Origin: an uncultured Spirochaetaceae bacterium
Lineage (GTDB): Bacteria; Spirochaetota; Spirochaetia; Sphaerochaetales; Sphaerochaetaceae
NCBI GenBank assembly: GCA_944389155.1
Contig: CALXLI010000068.1
Coordinates: 1 to 53,586, forward strand
Length of the DNA stretch: 53,586 nt
Direction: 5' to 3'
Shown here: one piece after another, positions 41,482 through 49,552 of the stretch
Position numbering within the stretch: the first letter of the stretch is position 1
Layout: each line of letters starts with the position of its first letter
Made by a program: the position numbers and the translations under genes
Notes under the pieces: generated by a model
What the model was told of the DNA's origin: nothing
Database searches by the model: none
The model's input: the letters and a program-made list of their open reading frames with translations, nothing else

Positions 41482-42240
41482 ATGTTTCTTAGTGAGTATG
41501 GAAAAGAGCTTTGGACAAGGCTCGATATATCTTCATTCCCTTTTGACAGGTCCCTCAACGGCTTTCAGATCAAATGCCCGGACAGGGAAATAAGGAAAGT
41601 CGCATTCGCTGTAGATGCTGCAGAGGAGACGATAAGCAGGGCTGCAGAGGAAAAGGCGGATGTGCTTGTTGTGCACCATGGCCTTTTCTGGGGTGAGCCG
41701 ATAGCTATAGAAGGCGCACATTACAGAAGGGTGAAAAGAGCGCTTGATGCTGGCCTTTCGCTGTTTGCCGTGCATCTTCCGCTTGACGCCCATCCTGTGT
41801 ATGGCAACAACGCGCAGATGGCGCTTCGCCTCGGAATGACATCATATGATCCATTTGCGCTCTTCCATGGAGCCTATATAGGATACAAAGGCTCCCTTCC
41901 TTTCCCGATGACCATCCCTGAGATTGCCCGTCTTCTCGGCTTTGACAGGGATGGCGGAATGAACGTCATAAAGGCTGGCCCTGATATGATAGGCAGCGTT
42001 GCTATCGTAAGCGGAGCTGGAGCTGATGATATCGTGGAGGCCATAGATGATGGCGTTGACCTCTTCATAACGGGGGTTGCGACGCATGAGATCTATCATA
42101 CGGCAAAGGAGAATGCAATCAACGTTCTCTCTGGCGGACATTATAGGAGCGAGGTCTTTGGCGTAAAGGCGCTTGAACGTCTCACCAAAGGAGAATGGAA
42201 GCTCGATACTGTATTCATTGATGCGGAGACAGGACTTTGA
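41482..42240 (+). CDS. Nif3/YbgI-like dinuclear-metal protein
   Basis: A 252-residue protein of the Nif3/GTP cyclohydrolase I type 2 family. LNGFQIKCPDREIRKVAFAV is the family start, LVVHHGLFWGEP and LFAVHLPLDAHPVYGNNAQM supply metal-binding His and Asp, and ISGG-like VLSGGHYRSEVFGVKALE with a final Glu complete the dinuclear site. Family members form hexameric toroids; the function is unsettled. The frame opens upstream at GTG 41446 and ATG 41458, but ATG 41482 gives the usual N-terminus and lies 6 nt after TATACT. It overlaps lspA by TTGA. Confidence 0.9.
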   Translation: MFLSEYGKELWTRLDISSFPFDRSLNGFQIKCPDREIRKVAFAVDAAEETISRAAEEKADVLVVHHGLFWGEPIAIEGAHYRRVKRALDAGLSLFAVHLPLDAHPVYGNNAQMALRLGMTSYDPFALFHGAYIGYKGSLPFPMTIPEIARLLGFDRDGGMNVIKAGPDMIGSVAIVSGAGADDIVEAIDDGVDLFITGVATHEIYHTAKENAINVLSGGHYRSEVFGVKALERLTKGEWKLDTVFIDAETGL

Positions 42241-42746
42241 GACGCTATAGGCCATTCCTGCTATCTATATTGATTGTCCTTCTCGATCAGGTATCGAAAG
42301 CGCTTGTCGTTCATTTCATACCGGAGGGAAGCATTGCTGCATCATTCTTCTCGGATTTCCTTTGGATATGCCATGTCAGGAATGATGCTGTGGCTTTCTC
42401 ATTCGGAGCTGATCTTCCTGTTCCTGTGAAGTATATTGTCTTCGTGCTTCTGCCGATTGCGGTCATAGCCCTGATTGCATATGCAATAGTCTCCAGAAAG
42501 GCCGAGGGCGAGACGACAAGGGTGCAGAAATGGTGTCTTGCCGGAATAGTCGGAGGCGGGGTCGGCAACATAATTGACCGTGTCTTCCGCTCTCTTCGTG
42601 TTGTTGATTGGATCTCAACGAACAACTATGGATTATTTGGGATGGAGAGATTCCCAACATATAATATTGCAGATGCAGCTATCGTGCTCTCTGTCATAGC
42701 CCTCATGATCTCTCTATTTGCTGAGGGCAGGAGGAAAAATGTCTAA
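42237..42746 (+). CDS. lspA: Lipoprotein signal peptidase (signal peptidase II)
   Basis: A 169-residue inner-membrane protein with four TM helices. The aspartyl protease motifs are ICHVRNDAVAFSFG, GGGVGNIIDRVFRSLRVVDW (first catalytic Asp) and PTYNIADAAIVLSVIAL (second catalytic Asp). It removes signal peptides from lipid-modified prolipoproteins. The TTG start overlaps the preceding stop (TTGA), with GGAGACAGGA as RBS, so the two are coupled. The following small membrane protein gene overlaps its 3' end by 8 bases. Confidence 0.95.
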   Translation: MRRYRPFLLSILIVLLDQVSKALVVHFIPEGSIAASFFSDFLWICHVRNDAVAFSFGADLPVPVKYIVFVLLPIAVIALIAYAIVSRKAEGETTRVQKWCLAGIVGGGVGNIIDRVFRSLRVVDWISTNNYGLFGMERFPTYNIADAAIVLSVIALMISLFAEGRRKNV

Positions 42747-43035
42747 GAAAACCAACTCAATTGTCTTCATGCTCATAGCGACCCTGGTCAATCTTCTGCT
42801 TCTTGTAGTCTTCTTCATACTTGGGTTTGTCATCATCGGAGTGCTTGGATCAAGGTTCCCTGAGCTTCAGAATGCAGCACCGCTTCTGATACTGCTCGTG
42901 TTCGGTGTCGCGATCTTCGGTTCGTTCTTCATCTATTCCAGGATCGTGAAATGGGCAACCGTGAAGTTCAATCTGGAAGACAAGCTTGATCCTATATTCA
43001 CTCCTAAGAGGAACAGGCGAAACAAGGAAGACTGA
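42739..43035 (+). CDS. Small two-TM membrane protein, unknown
   Basis: A 98-residue protein with two long hydrophobic helices (SIVFMLIATLVNLLLLVVFF and LLILLVFGVAIFGSFFIYSR) and a basic C-terminal tail (TPKRNRRNKED). I do not recognise a family, though small proteins of this layout follow lspA in some spirochaetes as far as I recall. ATG 42739 is preceded by GGAGGAAAA, an excellent RBS inside lspA; the upstream ATG 42718 lacks one. TGATG joins it to the next gene. Confidence 0.75.
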   Translation: MSKKTNSIVFMLIATLVNLLLLVVFFILGFVIIGVLGSRFPELQNAAPLLILLVFGVAIFGSFFIYSRIVKWATVKFNLEDKLDPIFTPKRNRRNKED

Positions 43036-43994
43036 TGCGCTTCGTGCCTTTGTCTCTTATAAAGGGCTGCTATTGGTATTCATTCAACGATGAGCCGATT
43101 GCGACTGTGAGTGCTTATCCTTATCCGAAGCTATCCAGTCCAGCACTGCTCCTGCCTGACGAATCCCCTGATTCGCTTTGGCATCTTTTCGCGGAGACGC
43201 TTTTCGGTATTGAGCATTTCTCATCAACTTCCGGCCTTGAATGGAAGAGGGAAAGCCTTGTCTTCATGTTCGGCCACACTCCCTCGATATATAAGGAAGG
43301 CAGTGTATATTATCTTGTCTATGAGACAGATAGGGACAGGCTGATGAGGAAGATCCCTTCTGCTGTCATGTCTGCAAGCTCTACAGATCTTTCCACATGG
43401 ACCGACCCTGCGGAAATGATAAACGCGCAATCCGTTCCTTACGCATCTTTCCGTGATGGACGGGAAAAGCTTTCGCATCCGCAGCTTATATCAATTGATG
43501 GAAGGTATAGGCTATACACAGGAGGGGGGATTGCGGATTTCGCCAAGGGGGAGAAAGGCAGTGCAGCCTATTCGCTTTCATTCGAGAGCCGTGATATATC
43601 AGGGCCATATGAGGCTATAGGATCGCCTGTGATCATAACCCCGGAACCTGATTCCGCGTACAGCAATATAGCGCCAGGCGCGCTTAGGGTGATTCCCTGC
43701 CAGGATGGATTTGCAGCTACGCTCTGCTCACGTTTCTATGACATGAGCGAAAGACGTATACGTTCTGCAATGCTTCTTCTTGAAAGCGAGGATGGCCTTG
43801 CCTGGAATCATGCGGGGGTTATGCAGCTTTCAGCGGAAAGCGGGTGGGCTGGCGAGTCGATAACCGCATGTGATATCAAATACAAGGAAAATGAAGAGAC
43901 CTGGTATTGCTATTATTCAGCCGTTGGCAGGAAGGAAGGTTCCTATCCCTTCCGGAAAGAATCCATTGGTCTTCTTCTAGGGAGGAGAAGATGA
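43035..43994 (+). CDS. GH43/GH32-like five-bladed beta-propeller protein
   Basis: A 319-residue protein with no signal peptide. Repeated propeller blades are visible: SIYKEGSVYYLVYETD, SASSTDLSTWTDPAEM, HPQLISIDGRYRLYTGGG and ENEETWYCYYSAVG. This is the pattern of GH43, GH32 and related families. I cannot assign the three catalytic acids with confidence, so activity is open; a cytosolic arabinosidase, xylosidase or fructosidase, or a non-catalytic relative, are all possible. It is joined to its neighbours by TGATG before and ATGA after, so it belongs to the lspA-dipeptidase operon. Confidence 0.7.
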   Translation: MRFVPLSLIKGCYWYSFNDEPIATVSAYPYPKLSSPALLLPDESPDSLWHLFAETLFGIEHFSSTSGLEWKRESLVFMFGHTPSIYKEGSVYYLVYETDRDRLMRKIPSAVMSASSTDLSTWTDPAEMINAQSVPYASFRDGREKLSHPQLISIDGRYRLYTGGGIADFAKGEKGSAAYSLSFESRDISGPYEAIGSPVIITPEPDSAYSNIAPGALRVIPCQDGFAATLCSRFYDMSERRIRSAMLLLESEDGLAWNHAGVMQLSAESGWAGESITACDIKYKENEETWYCYYSAVGRKEGSYPFRKESIGLLLGRRR

Positions 43995-44935
43995 TAGACC
44001 TTCACTCAGATGCAATATATCGTCTGCGATGCACAGATAAGCCATATTCCCTTCTTTCCAGTCCGTATTGCGTAACGAAAGAACATCTTGAGAGGGCTGG
44101 TGTGGGTGCACAGTGCTTTGCGCTGTATGTCAACACCGCGCTTTTCTCCCATTCGCCGTGGACGGAGCTGAATGTCCTTCATGACCGTTTCGCAGCTGAG
44201 ATTGAGAATGCCGGAATCCCCCAGATGAGAAGTGCAGATGATTACGATGGCACGCTCCACGCTGTACTGACAACGGAAGATGGTGCTTCTATCGAGGGGG
44301 ATATCTCCCGCCTGAGGACTCTGAAGGACTGGGGCGTGATGATCTTCGGCATTACATGGAACAGGGAGAATGAGCTTGGCTATCCGAACTCGAAGGATCG
44401 CAGTGTAATGGAGAAAGGTCTCAAGGAAAAGGGCTTTGAGGCTATATCGGAGTGTGAAAGGCTGGGTATTGCTGTTGATGTCTCCCATCTGAGCGATGGA
44501 GGTTTCTGGGATGTTGTCAGAGCATCGCATAAGCCGTTTCTTGCAACGCACTCAAATGCGAGGTCTGTCACCGATGCTACGCGCAATCTCACGGATGATA
44601 TGATCCGCGCCATCGCAGATAAGGGCGGAGTGATAGGGTTGTGCTTCCATCCGTCATTCCTTGGCCCGGTTCCCTCAGATCTTGATGAAGCCGTGAGCCA
44701 CATCTCTGATATGGCAAGGCATGTGGAGCATGTGTATAGGACGGGAGGGGAGGATGTCATTGCCATCGGAACGGATATAGATGGAATCCCCGGCAGTCTT
44801 GAGGTTGACTATCCAGAGTGCTTTGATGCTCTCTTTGCAGAAATGGGGAAACGCGGTTTCCCTGATTCTGTTATGGATAAGTTCCGTGTGGGCAATGCGT
44901 TGAGATTCTTTTCGGATATGAATTCAAAACATTGA
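43991..44935 (+). CDS. Membrane-dipeptidase-like protein (peptidase family M19)
   Basis: A 314-residue TIM-barrel metallopeptidase. The H-x-D motif opens the protein (IDLHSDAIYRLR), the bridging-Glu region is around LTTEDGASIEGDI, and later metal ligands are in AVDVSHLSDGGFWD and LATHSNARSVTDATRNL; ends with IAIGTDIDGIPG. M19 enzymes hydrolyse dipeptides, including those with a D-residue at the C-terminal side. No signal peptide is present, so it works in the cytoplasm. ATG 43991 follows GGGAGGAGAAG. Directly upstream of the peptide importer, it fits processing of imported L,D-dipeptides. A small hairpin (TGTTAT/ATAACA, 44939-44954) follows. Confidence 0.9.
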   Translation: MIDLHSDAIYRLRCTDKPYSLLSSPYCVTKEHLERAGVGAQCFALYVNTALFSHSPWTELNVLHDRFAAEIENAGIPQMRSADDYDGTLHAVLTTEDGASIEGDISRLRTLKDWGVMIFGITWNRENELGYPNSKDRSVMEKGLKEKGFEAISECERLGIAVDVSHLSDGGFWDVVRASHKPFLATHSNARSVTDATRNLTDDMIRAIADKGGVIGLCFHPSFLGPVPSDLDEAVSHISDMARHVEHVYRTGGEDVIAIGTDIDGIPGSLEVDYPECFDALFAEMGKRGFPDSVMDKFRVGNALRFFSDMNSKH

Positions 44936-45061
44936 GTTTGTTATATAGATAACATTTTGTGAATATTTTAAAAAAATTGTTAGAATTTGCCCCAAATAAT
45001 GGAACATGCTCATTGCATTGTGATATATTCCACCTATCCAAACAGTTCTTAGGAGTTGAAT
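44936..45061. other. AT-rich intergenic region upstream of the peptide-importer operon
   Basis: Contains a 6-bp hairpin (44939-44954) followed by TTTTG, an A/T-rich stretch, and several promoter-like hexamers (TTGTTA, TTGCAT, TATATT) but no clear pair with proper spacing. AGGAG at 45051-45055 is the RBS. Confidence 0.4.
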
Positions 45062-46645
45062 ATGAAAAAATTCTTGGTTCTGATTCTTATAGCACTTATG
45101 GCAACATCGCTTTTCGCAGGTGGAAGCCGTGAGAGTGCAGCAACTAGCAGTACTGCAACCGGGGGGGGCGTGACAGGCGGCAAGATTGTGCGTGTCGCTG
45201 CAGCAAATCCGCAGGTTGCCCTTGATCCACAGCGTTATACATACAGTATCGTTATGAAGATCACAGATAACATCACAGAGTCTCTTCTCCTTACAACGGA
45301 AGAGGGGATTGAGCCTGACCTTCTTACAGGAATGCCTGAGATCTCTGACGATCAGCTTGTCTACAGCTTTGAGCTCCTGCCTGATGTTCAGTTCCATAAT
45401 GGCGAGATCCTCACATCCTCCGATGTAAAGTACTCATATGAGAGGCTTATCAAGCTGGATAGAATGGCAAGCCTCCTTCAGAACGTCGTTGGCTATGATG
45501 AGATGATCGCTGGAACAGCAGATGAGCTTGCTGGTTTCAATATCATTGATGATACGCACTTCACAATCACGCTCAAGATGCCTTATGCGCCGTTCCTTTC
45601 AGTGCTCTCGACATCCTATTGTGCCATCTATCCAGAGGATGCATGCGAGGCAGCAGGAGATGACTGGGGCTTCACTGTCCTTTATGGAACAGGTCCTTTC
45701 AAGATGGATAGCTACAGAACAGGCGTTGGCGTAACGCTTTCACGCTTTGATGGGTATCATGGCGGCCCTGTAAAGCTTGATGGTGTTGAGTATAGGTTCA
45801 TTGATGATGTCAATACCCAGATCCTTGAGTATCAGATGGGAAATGTCGATTATGCTGATGTCGATCCTTCCATATATCCTGTATATTCAAGCAATCCAAG
45901 CCTCAAGGATCAGATGCATGGCTTCCAGCCGATTGGATGCTACAGCATGTCCTACAACACAAGGACATTCCCTGATCCAAAGGTAAGGGAGGCGCTTGCG
46001 CTTTCAATCGATCGCCAGGCTATCTGCGACAGCATCCTGCATGGTACTGCAACTGTACCTACATCATATATTCCTGCTGGCATCATCGGACACGATGATA
46101 CGCTTCCTGAGTTCGAGTACAATCCAGAGAGGGCAAAGGAGCTTCTTGCTGAGGCTGGATATCCGAATGGAATCGATGTACGCGTAACAGTCAATACGAT
46201 GTATCAGGGCAACGTTGCTATCGCGACAGCATTCCAGCAGCAGGCTAGGCCTGCAGGAATCAATGTTATCGTAGACCAGGTTGACTCTGCTGCATGGACT
46301 GATATGAGGCTCAACGGCGGCGTCGACTGCAGCATCTCCAACTGGTATGTAGACTATTCAGATCCAGAGAGCATGCTCTATCCGATGACGAATACGGACT
46401 CCAGGTCAAGCTTCTGGCACAATGCTGAGTTCGAGCAGCTTCTCCGTGATGGTATCGCAACAACAGATACAGAAGAGCGCCAGGCTATCTATGAGAGGGC
46501 TGAGTACATCATGACCAGGGAAGATTGGGCTACGACACCTCTGTACAATGAGACGAAGTACTATCTTCTCAACCCTTCCATCACAGGTTTCGAGATTGAT
46601 TCGACATTCCGCATGTTCTGGAAGGATGCAGATATCGTTCAGTAA
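45062..46645 (+). CDS. Dipeptide/oligopeptide ABC transporter substrate-binding protein
   Basis: A 527-residue exported protein of family 5 solute-binding proteins. Signal peptide residues 1-19 (KKFLVLILIALMATSLFA) precede GGSRES and a Ser/Thr/Gly linker. Family motifs are LVYSFELLPDVQFHNGEILT, SSDVKYSYERLIK and DPKVREALALSIDRQAICDS. It captures peptides in the periplasm and hands them to DppBC. The later genes suggest a murein-derived ligand such as L-Ala-D-Glu; SBP residues alone do not show this. ATG 45062 is used, with AGGAG 7 nt upstream. Confidence 0.93.
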   Translation: MKKFLVLILIALMATSLFAGGSRESAATSSTATGGGVTGGKIVRVAAANPQVALDPQRYTYSIVMKITDNITESLLLTTEEGIEPDLLTGMPEISDDQLVYSFELLPDVQFHNGEILTSSDVKYSYERLIKLDRMASLLQNVVGYDEMIAGTADELAGFNIIDDTHFTITLKMPYAPFLSVLSTSYCAIYPEDACEAAGDDWGFTVLYGTGPFKMDSYRTGVGVTLSRFDGYHGGPVKLDGVEYRFIDDVNTQILEYQMGNVDYADVDPSIYPVYSSNPSLKDQMHGFQPIGCYSMSYNTRTFPDPKVREALALSIDRQAICDSILHGTATVPTSYIPAGIIGHDDTLPEFEYNPERAKELLAEAGYPNGIDVRVTVNTMYQGNVAIATAFQQQARPAGINVIVDQVDSAAWTDMRLNGGVDCSISNWYVDYSDPESMLYPMTNTDSRSSFWHNAEFEQLLRDGIATTDTEERQAIYERAEYIMTREDWATTPLYNETKYYLLNPSITGFEIDSTFRMFWKDADIVQ

Positions 46646-46664
46646 GCGATTTTTCTATCCTAGG

Positions 46665-46690
46665 TGGGGCTGGGAGACAGCCCCATTTTC
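46665..46690 (+). terminator. Intercistronic hairpin after the peptide-binding-protein gene
   Basis: Perfect 8-bp stem TGGGGCTG (46665-46672) and CAGCCCCA (46678-46685), loop GGAGA, tail TTTTC. Same position as the hairpin in the other importer operon; likely partial termination. Confidence 0.65.
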
Positions 46691-46707
46691 ACGTTAGGGG
46701 AATTTGA

Positions 46708-47640
46708 ATGGGTTCATATATAGCTAAACGGCTGCTGCAGACAATCTTTGTGCTTATAGGCATCAGCCTTGTTACATTCATCCTCCTTCAAGTTGTTCCA
46801 GGAGACCCTGTTGCATTGATGCTTGAAAGGAGAGCAGATGCTGAAACCATAGCTAGGGTCAGGCATGAGCTTGGCCTTGATCGTCCTTATATCGTCCAGT
46901 ATCTTGATTTCGTAAAGGGCGCCATACATCTGGATTTCGGCACGTCCTACTTTACAAGGGAAGTGGTTACGGATGCGCTTCTCAGGAGCTTCCGTGTTAC
47001 ATTCAAGCTGGCATGCATGTCGTTTGTCTTCGCGGCAGCTGTTGGCATACCATGCGGCATATTCGCAGCTGCGAAAAGAGGCAAGGGCATCGATACTGTG
47101 GTGATGGTCCTTTCCATCATAGGAGTATCTGCACCGGCTTTCTGGGTTGCTATCATACTTCAGATAGTCTTTGGGCTTCGTCTTAACTGGTTCCCTATCT
47201 CCGGTTTCGATTCGCCTTTATCATATGTGCTGCCAAGTATAGCGCTGGGGGCACGTTATGCGGGAAATATGGCTCGCATTACACGTACCAGCATGCTGGA
47301 GGTTCTCAACCAGGACTATATCCGTACAGCTCGCGCAAAAGGCGTGAGACGTTCGGTCATCATACTCAAGCATGCGCTCAAGAATGCTCTGATTCCTATA
47401 GTGACTCTCATCGGTACTGATTTCGGCTATATGCTCACAGGATCAATGCTTATCGAGAAGGTTTTCTCGATACCTGGAATCGGAAAGCTTGCGGTTGATG
47501 CCATGTCAAACAGAGATCTTCCGCTTCTGGAAGGCACTGTCATGTATATCGCATTTGTATTCGTCATCGTCAATCTCATCGTTGATATATCCTATGCTTT
47601 CCTCGATCCGCGCATCCGCATTGGCAAAGGAGCAAAATAA
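46708..47640 (+). CDS. dppB: Peptide ABC transporter permease DppB
   Basis: A 310-residue permease of the DppB/OppB type with six TM helices. The N-terminal KRLLQTIFVLIGISLVTFIL is the family's first helix, followed by VVPGDPVALMLERRADAETI. The EAA loop reads NQDYIRTARAKGVRRSVIIL. C-terminal VEKVFSIPGIGKLAVDAM matches (here with IEKVFSIPG) the conserved end. TAATG links it to dppC. Confidence 0.95.
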   Translation: MGSYIAKRLLQTIFVLIGISLVTFILLQVVPGDPVALMLERRADAETIARVRHELGLDRPYIVQYLDFVKGAIHLDFGTSYFTREVVTDALLRSFRVTFKLACMSFVFAAAVGIPCGIFAAAKRGKGIDTVVMVLSIIGVSAPAFWVAIILQIVFGLRLNWFPISGFDSPLSYVLPSIALGARYAGNMARITRTSMLEVLNQDYIRTARAKGVRRSVIILKHALKNALIPIVTLIGTDFGYMLTGSMLIEKVFSIPGIGKLAVDAMSNRDLPLLEGTVMYIAFVFVIVNLIVDISYAFLDPRIRIGKGAK

Positions 47641-48557
47641 TGGTCAAGAAGTTCGTTGGTTTTTTCAATAAACAGAAGAAGTTCGAGGAGGATATCATGG
47701 AGAATGGGATCAGGTATTCCAGTTTCTATGGTGATTCCTTCCATCGCCTCATGAAGAACAGGATGGCTATGTTCTGCGCTCTTGTGCTTGTGCTTCTGAT
47801 CCTCGTAGCGATCTTCGCTCCTCTCATCGCTCCATATGATCCAGCGTATCAGGATTACAGTGCGGTTCTGCAGGAGCCATCCAGTGCACATCTTCTGGGT
47901 ACGGATGAATACGGCAGGGATATACTCTCAAGGATAATCTACGGGTCCCGTGTTTCTATCAGCATCGGTATTGTCGCACAGATCGTTGCCTCGATTGTCG
48001 GTGTTGCCCTTGGTTCTCTCGCGGGCTATTACGGAGGAGTCATAGACAGCGTGATCTCAAGGATCATGGAGATCTTCCAGGCATTCCCTGACCTTATCTT
48101 CGCAATGGCGATAATGACGTTCCTGGGGAAGGGAGTGATCAATCTTTTCATTGCACTTGGCCTTCTGACCTGGGTACGTACTGCGCGTATGATACGTGGC
48201 TCTGTGATGCAGCTGAAGGAGAAGGAGTATATAGAGGCGAGCAAGGTAAGCGGGGCAAGTACATATTGGATAATAATGAAGGGCCTTATACCGAACTGCC
48301 TTTCAACGATCATCGTGCTTGTGACGCTTGGAATTCCAAATGCAATCATGTATGAGGCTTCTCTTTCATTCCTTGGAATAGGCATACAGCCTCCAACACC
48401 ATCATGGGGCAATATGATAAGCGCAGCTCAGACGTTCATAAGCTATCGTCCGCTTTACAGCATAATGCCTGGCGTGGCAATCATGATCACTGTTATCGCA
48501 TTCAATATCTTCGGAGATGGACTGCGTGATGCTCTCGATCCGAAGCTCAAGGCTTAG
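47640..48557 (+). CDS. dppC: Peptide ABC transporter permease DppC
   Basis: A 305-residue permease of the DppC/OppC type. The usual N-terminal helix MAMFCALVLVLLILVAIFAP is followed by GTDEYGRDILSRIIYGSRVS, a hallmark of the family, and by an EAA loop EKEYIEASKVSGASTYWIIM. The C-terminus ends FGDGLRDALDPKLKA, the classic DppC ending. The first 30 residues are charged and cytosolic. Confidence 0.95.
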   Translation: MVKKFVGFFNKQKKFEEDIMENGIRYSSFYGDSFHRLMKNRMAMFCALVLVLLILVAIFAPLIAPYDPAYQDYSAVLQEPSSAHLLGTDEYGRDILSRIIYGSRVSISIGIVAQIVASIVGVALGSLAGYYGGVIDSVISRIMEIFQAFPDLIFAMAIMTFLGKGVINLFIALGLLTWVRTARMIRGSVMQLKEKEYIEASKVSGASTYWIIMKGLIPNCLSTIIVLVTLGIPNAIMYEASLSFLGIGIQPPTPSWGNMISAAQTFISYRPLYSIMPGVAIMITVIAFNIFGDGLRDALDPKLKA

Positions 48558-48565
48558 GAGGCGGT

Positions 48566-49552
48566 ATGGCAGAGAAAATCCTACAGGTAGAGAACCTCAA
48601 GACATTCTTCAGGACAGAAAGCGGTACGGTAAAGGCTGTAAATGATGTATCTTTCAGCATTGAGAAGGGGAAGACACTTGGAATCGTTGGAGAGTCAGGC
48701 TGCGGCAAGAGCATGACATCCCTTTCGATAATGGGGCTTATAGAACCACCTGGAAGAATAGAGGGCGGAAAGATCATATTCGAAGGTGAGGATCTCCTGG
48801 AGAAGGATGAGACCGCAATGCGCTCGATAAGAGGCAAGAGGATCGCTATGATCTTCCAGGAACCCATGACTTCCCTGAACCCTGTGTTCACGATCGGCAA
48901 GCAGATTACGGAAGCATTGTTCCTGCATGAGCATATGTCGAAGAAAGAGGCTAGGGAGAGAGCTATCGAGATGCTCAAGCTTGTGCGTATTCCTCTTGCG
49001 GAGAAGCGCTTTGATGAATATCCCCATCAGCTTTCAGGCGGCATGAGACAGCGTGTGATGATAGCAATGGCACTATGCTGCAACCCTGAGCTCCTGATCT
49101 GCGATGAGCCGACAACAGCACTCGATGTGACGATACAGGCCCAGATACTTGACTTGATAAACGAGCTGAAGGAGAAGACCGGTACTTCCGTCATGATGAT
49201 AACCCATGACCTTGGTGTCATTGCAGAAGTTGCAGATGATGTTATGGTGATGTATGCAGGAAAGGTTGTTGAGAGCGCCAATGGTGATGACATCTTCGAC
49301 CGTCCTCTGCATCCATATACATATGGGCTGATGGACTGCATACCTAAGCTCGATGATGACAAGGAAGAGCTGAATGTCATAAAAGGTACGGTTCCAAGCT
49401 TCGATGACATGCCGAAAGGCTGTGCATTCTGCCCAAGGTGCCAGGAGGCAAAGGAAGTCTGTGCTATGCATATGCCTATCCTTGCAGATGTGGGCGGACG
49501 CAAAGTCCGTTGCTTCAAGTATACAGATGAGTGGGAGGATGAGAATGAGTGA
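48566..49552 (+). CDS. dppD: Peptide ABC transporter ATP-binding protein DppD
   Basis: A 328-residue ATPase. Walker A GIVGESGCGKSMTSLSIMG, signature QLSGGMRQRVMIAMALC, Walker B LLICDEPTTALDVTIQAQIL and H-loop MMITHDLGVIAEVAD. The C-terminal oligopeptide-transporter domain (CAFCPRCQEAKEVCAMHMPI) contains Cys residues that bind a 4Fe-4S cluster in some relatives. AGGAGG precedes ATG 48566. Overlaps dppF by 8 bases. Confidence 0.96.
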   Translation: MAEKILQVENLKTFFRTESGTVKAVNDVSFSIEKGKTLGIVGESGCGKSMTSLSIMGLIEPPGRIEGGKIIFEGEDLLEKDETAMRSIRGKRIAMIFQEPMTSLNPVFTIGKQITEALFLHEHMSKKEARERAIEMLKLVRIPLAEKRFDEYPHQLSGGMRQRVMIAMALCCNPELLICDEPTTALDVTIQAQILDLINELKEKTGTSVMMITHDLGVIAEVADDVMVMYAGKVVESANGDDIFDRPLHPYTYGLMDCIPKLDDDKEELNVIKGTVPSFDDMPKGCAFCPRCQEAKEVCAMHMPILADVGGRKVRCFKYTDEWEDENE

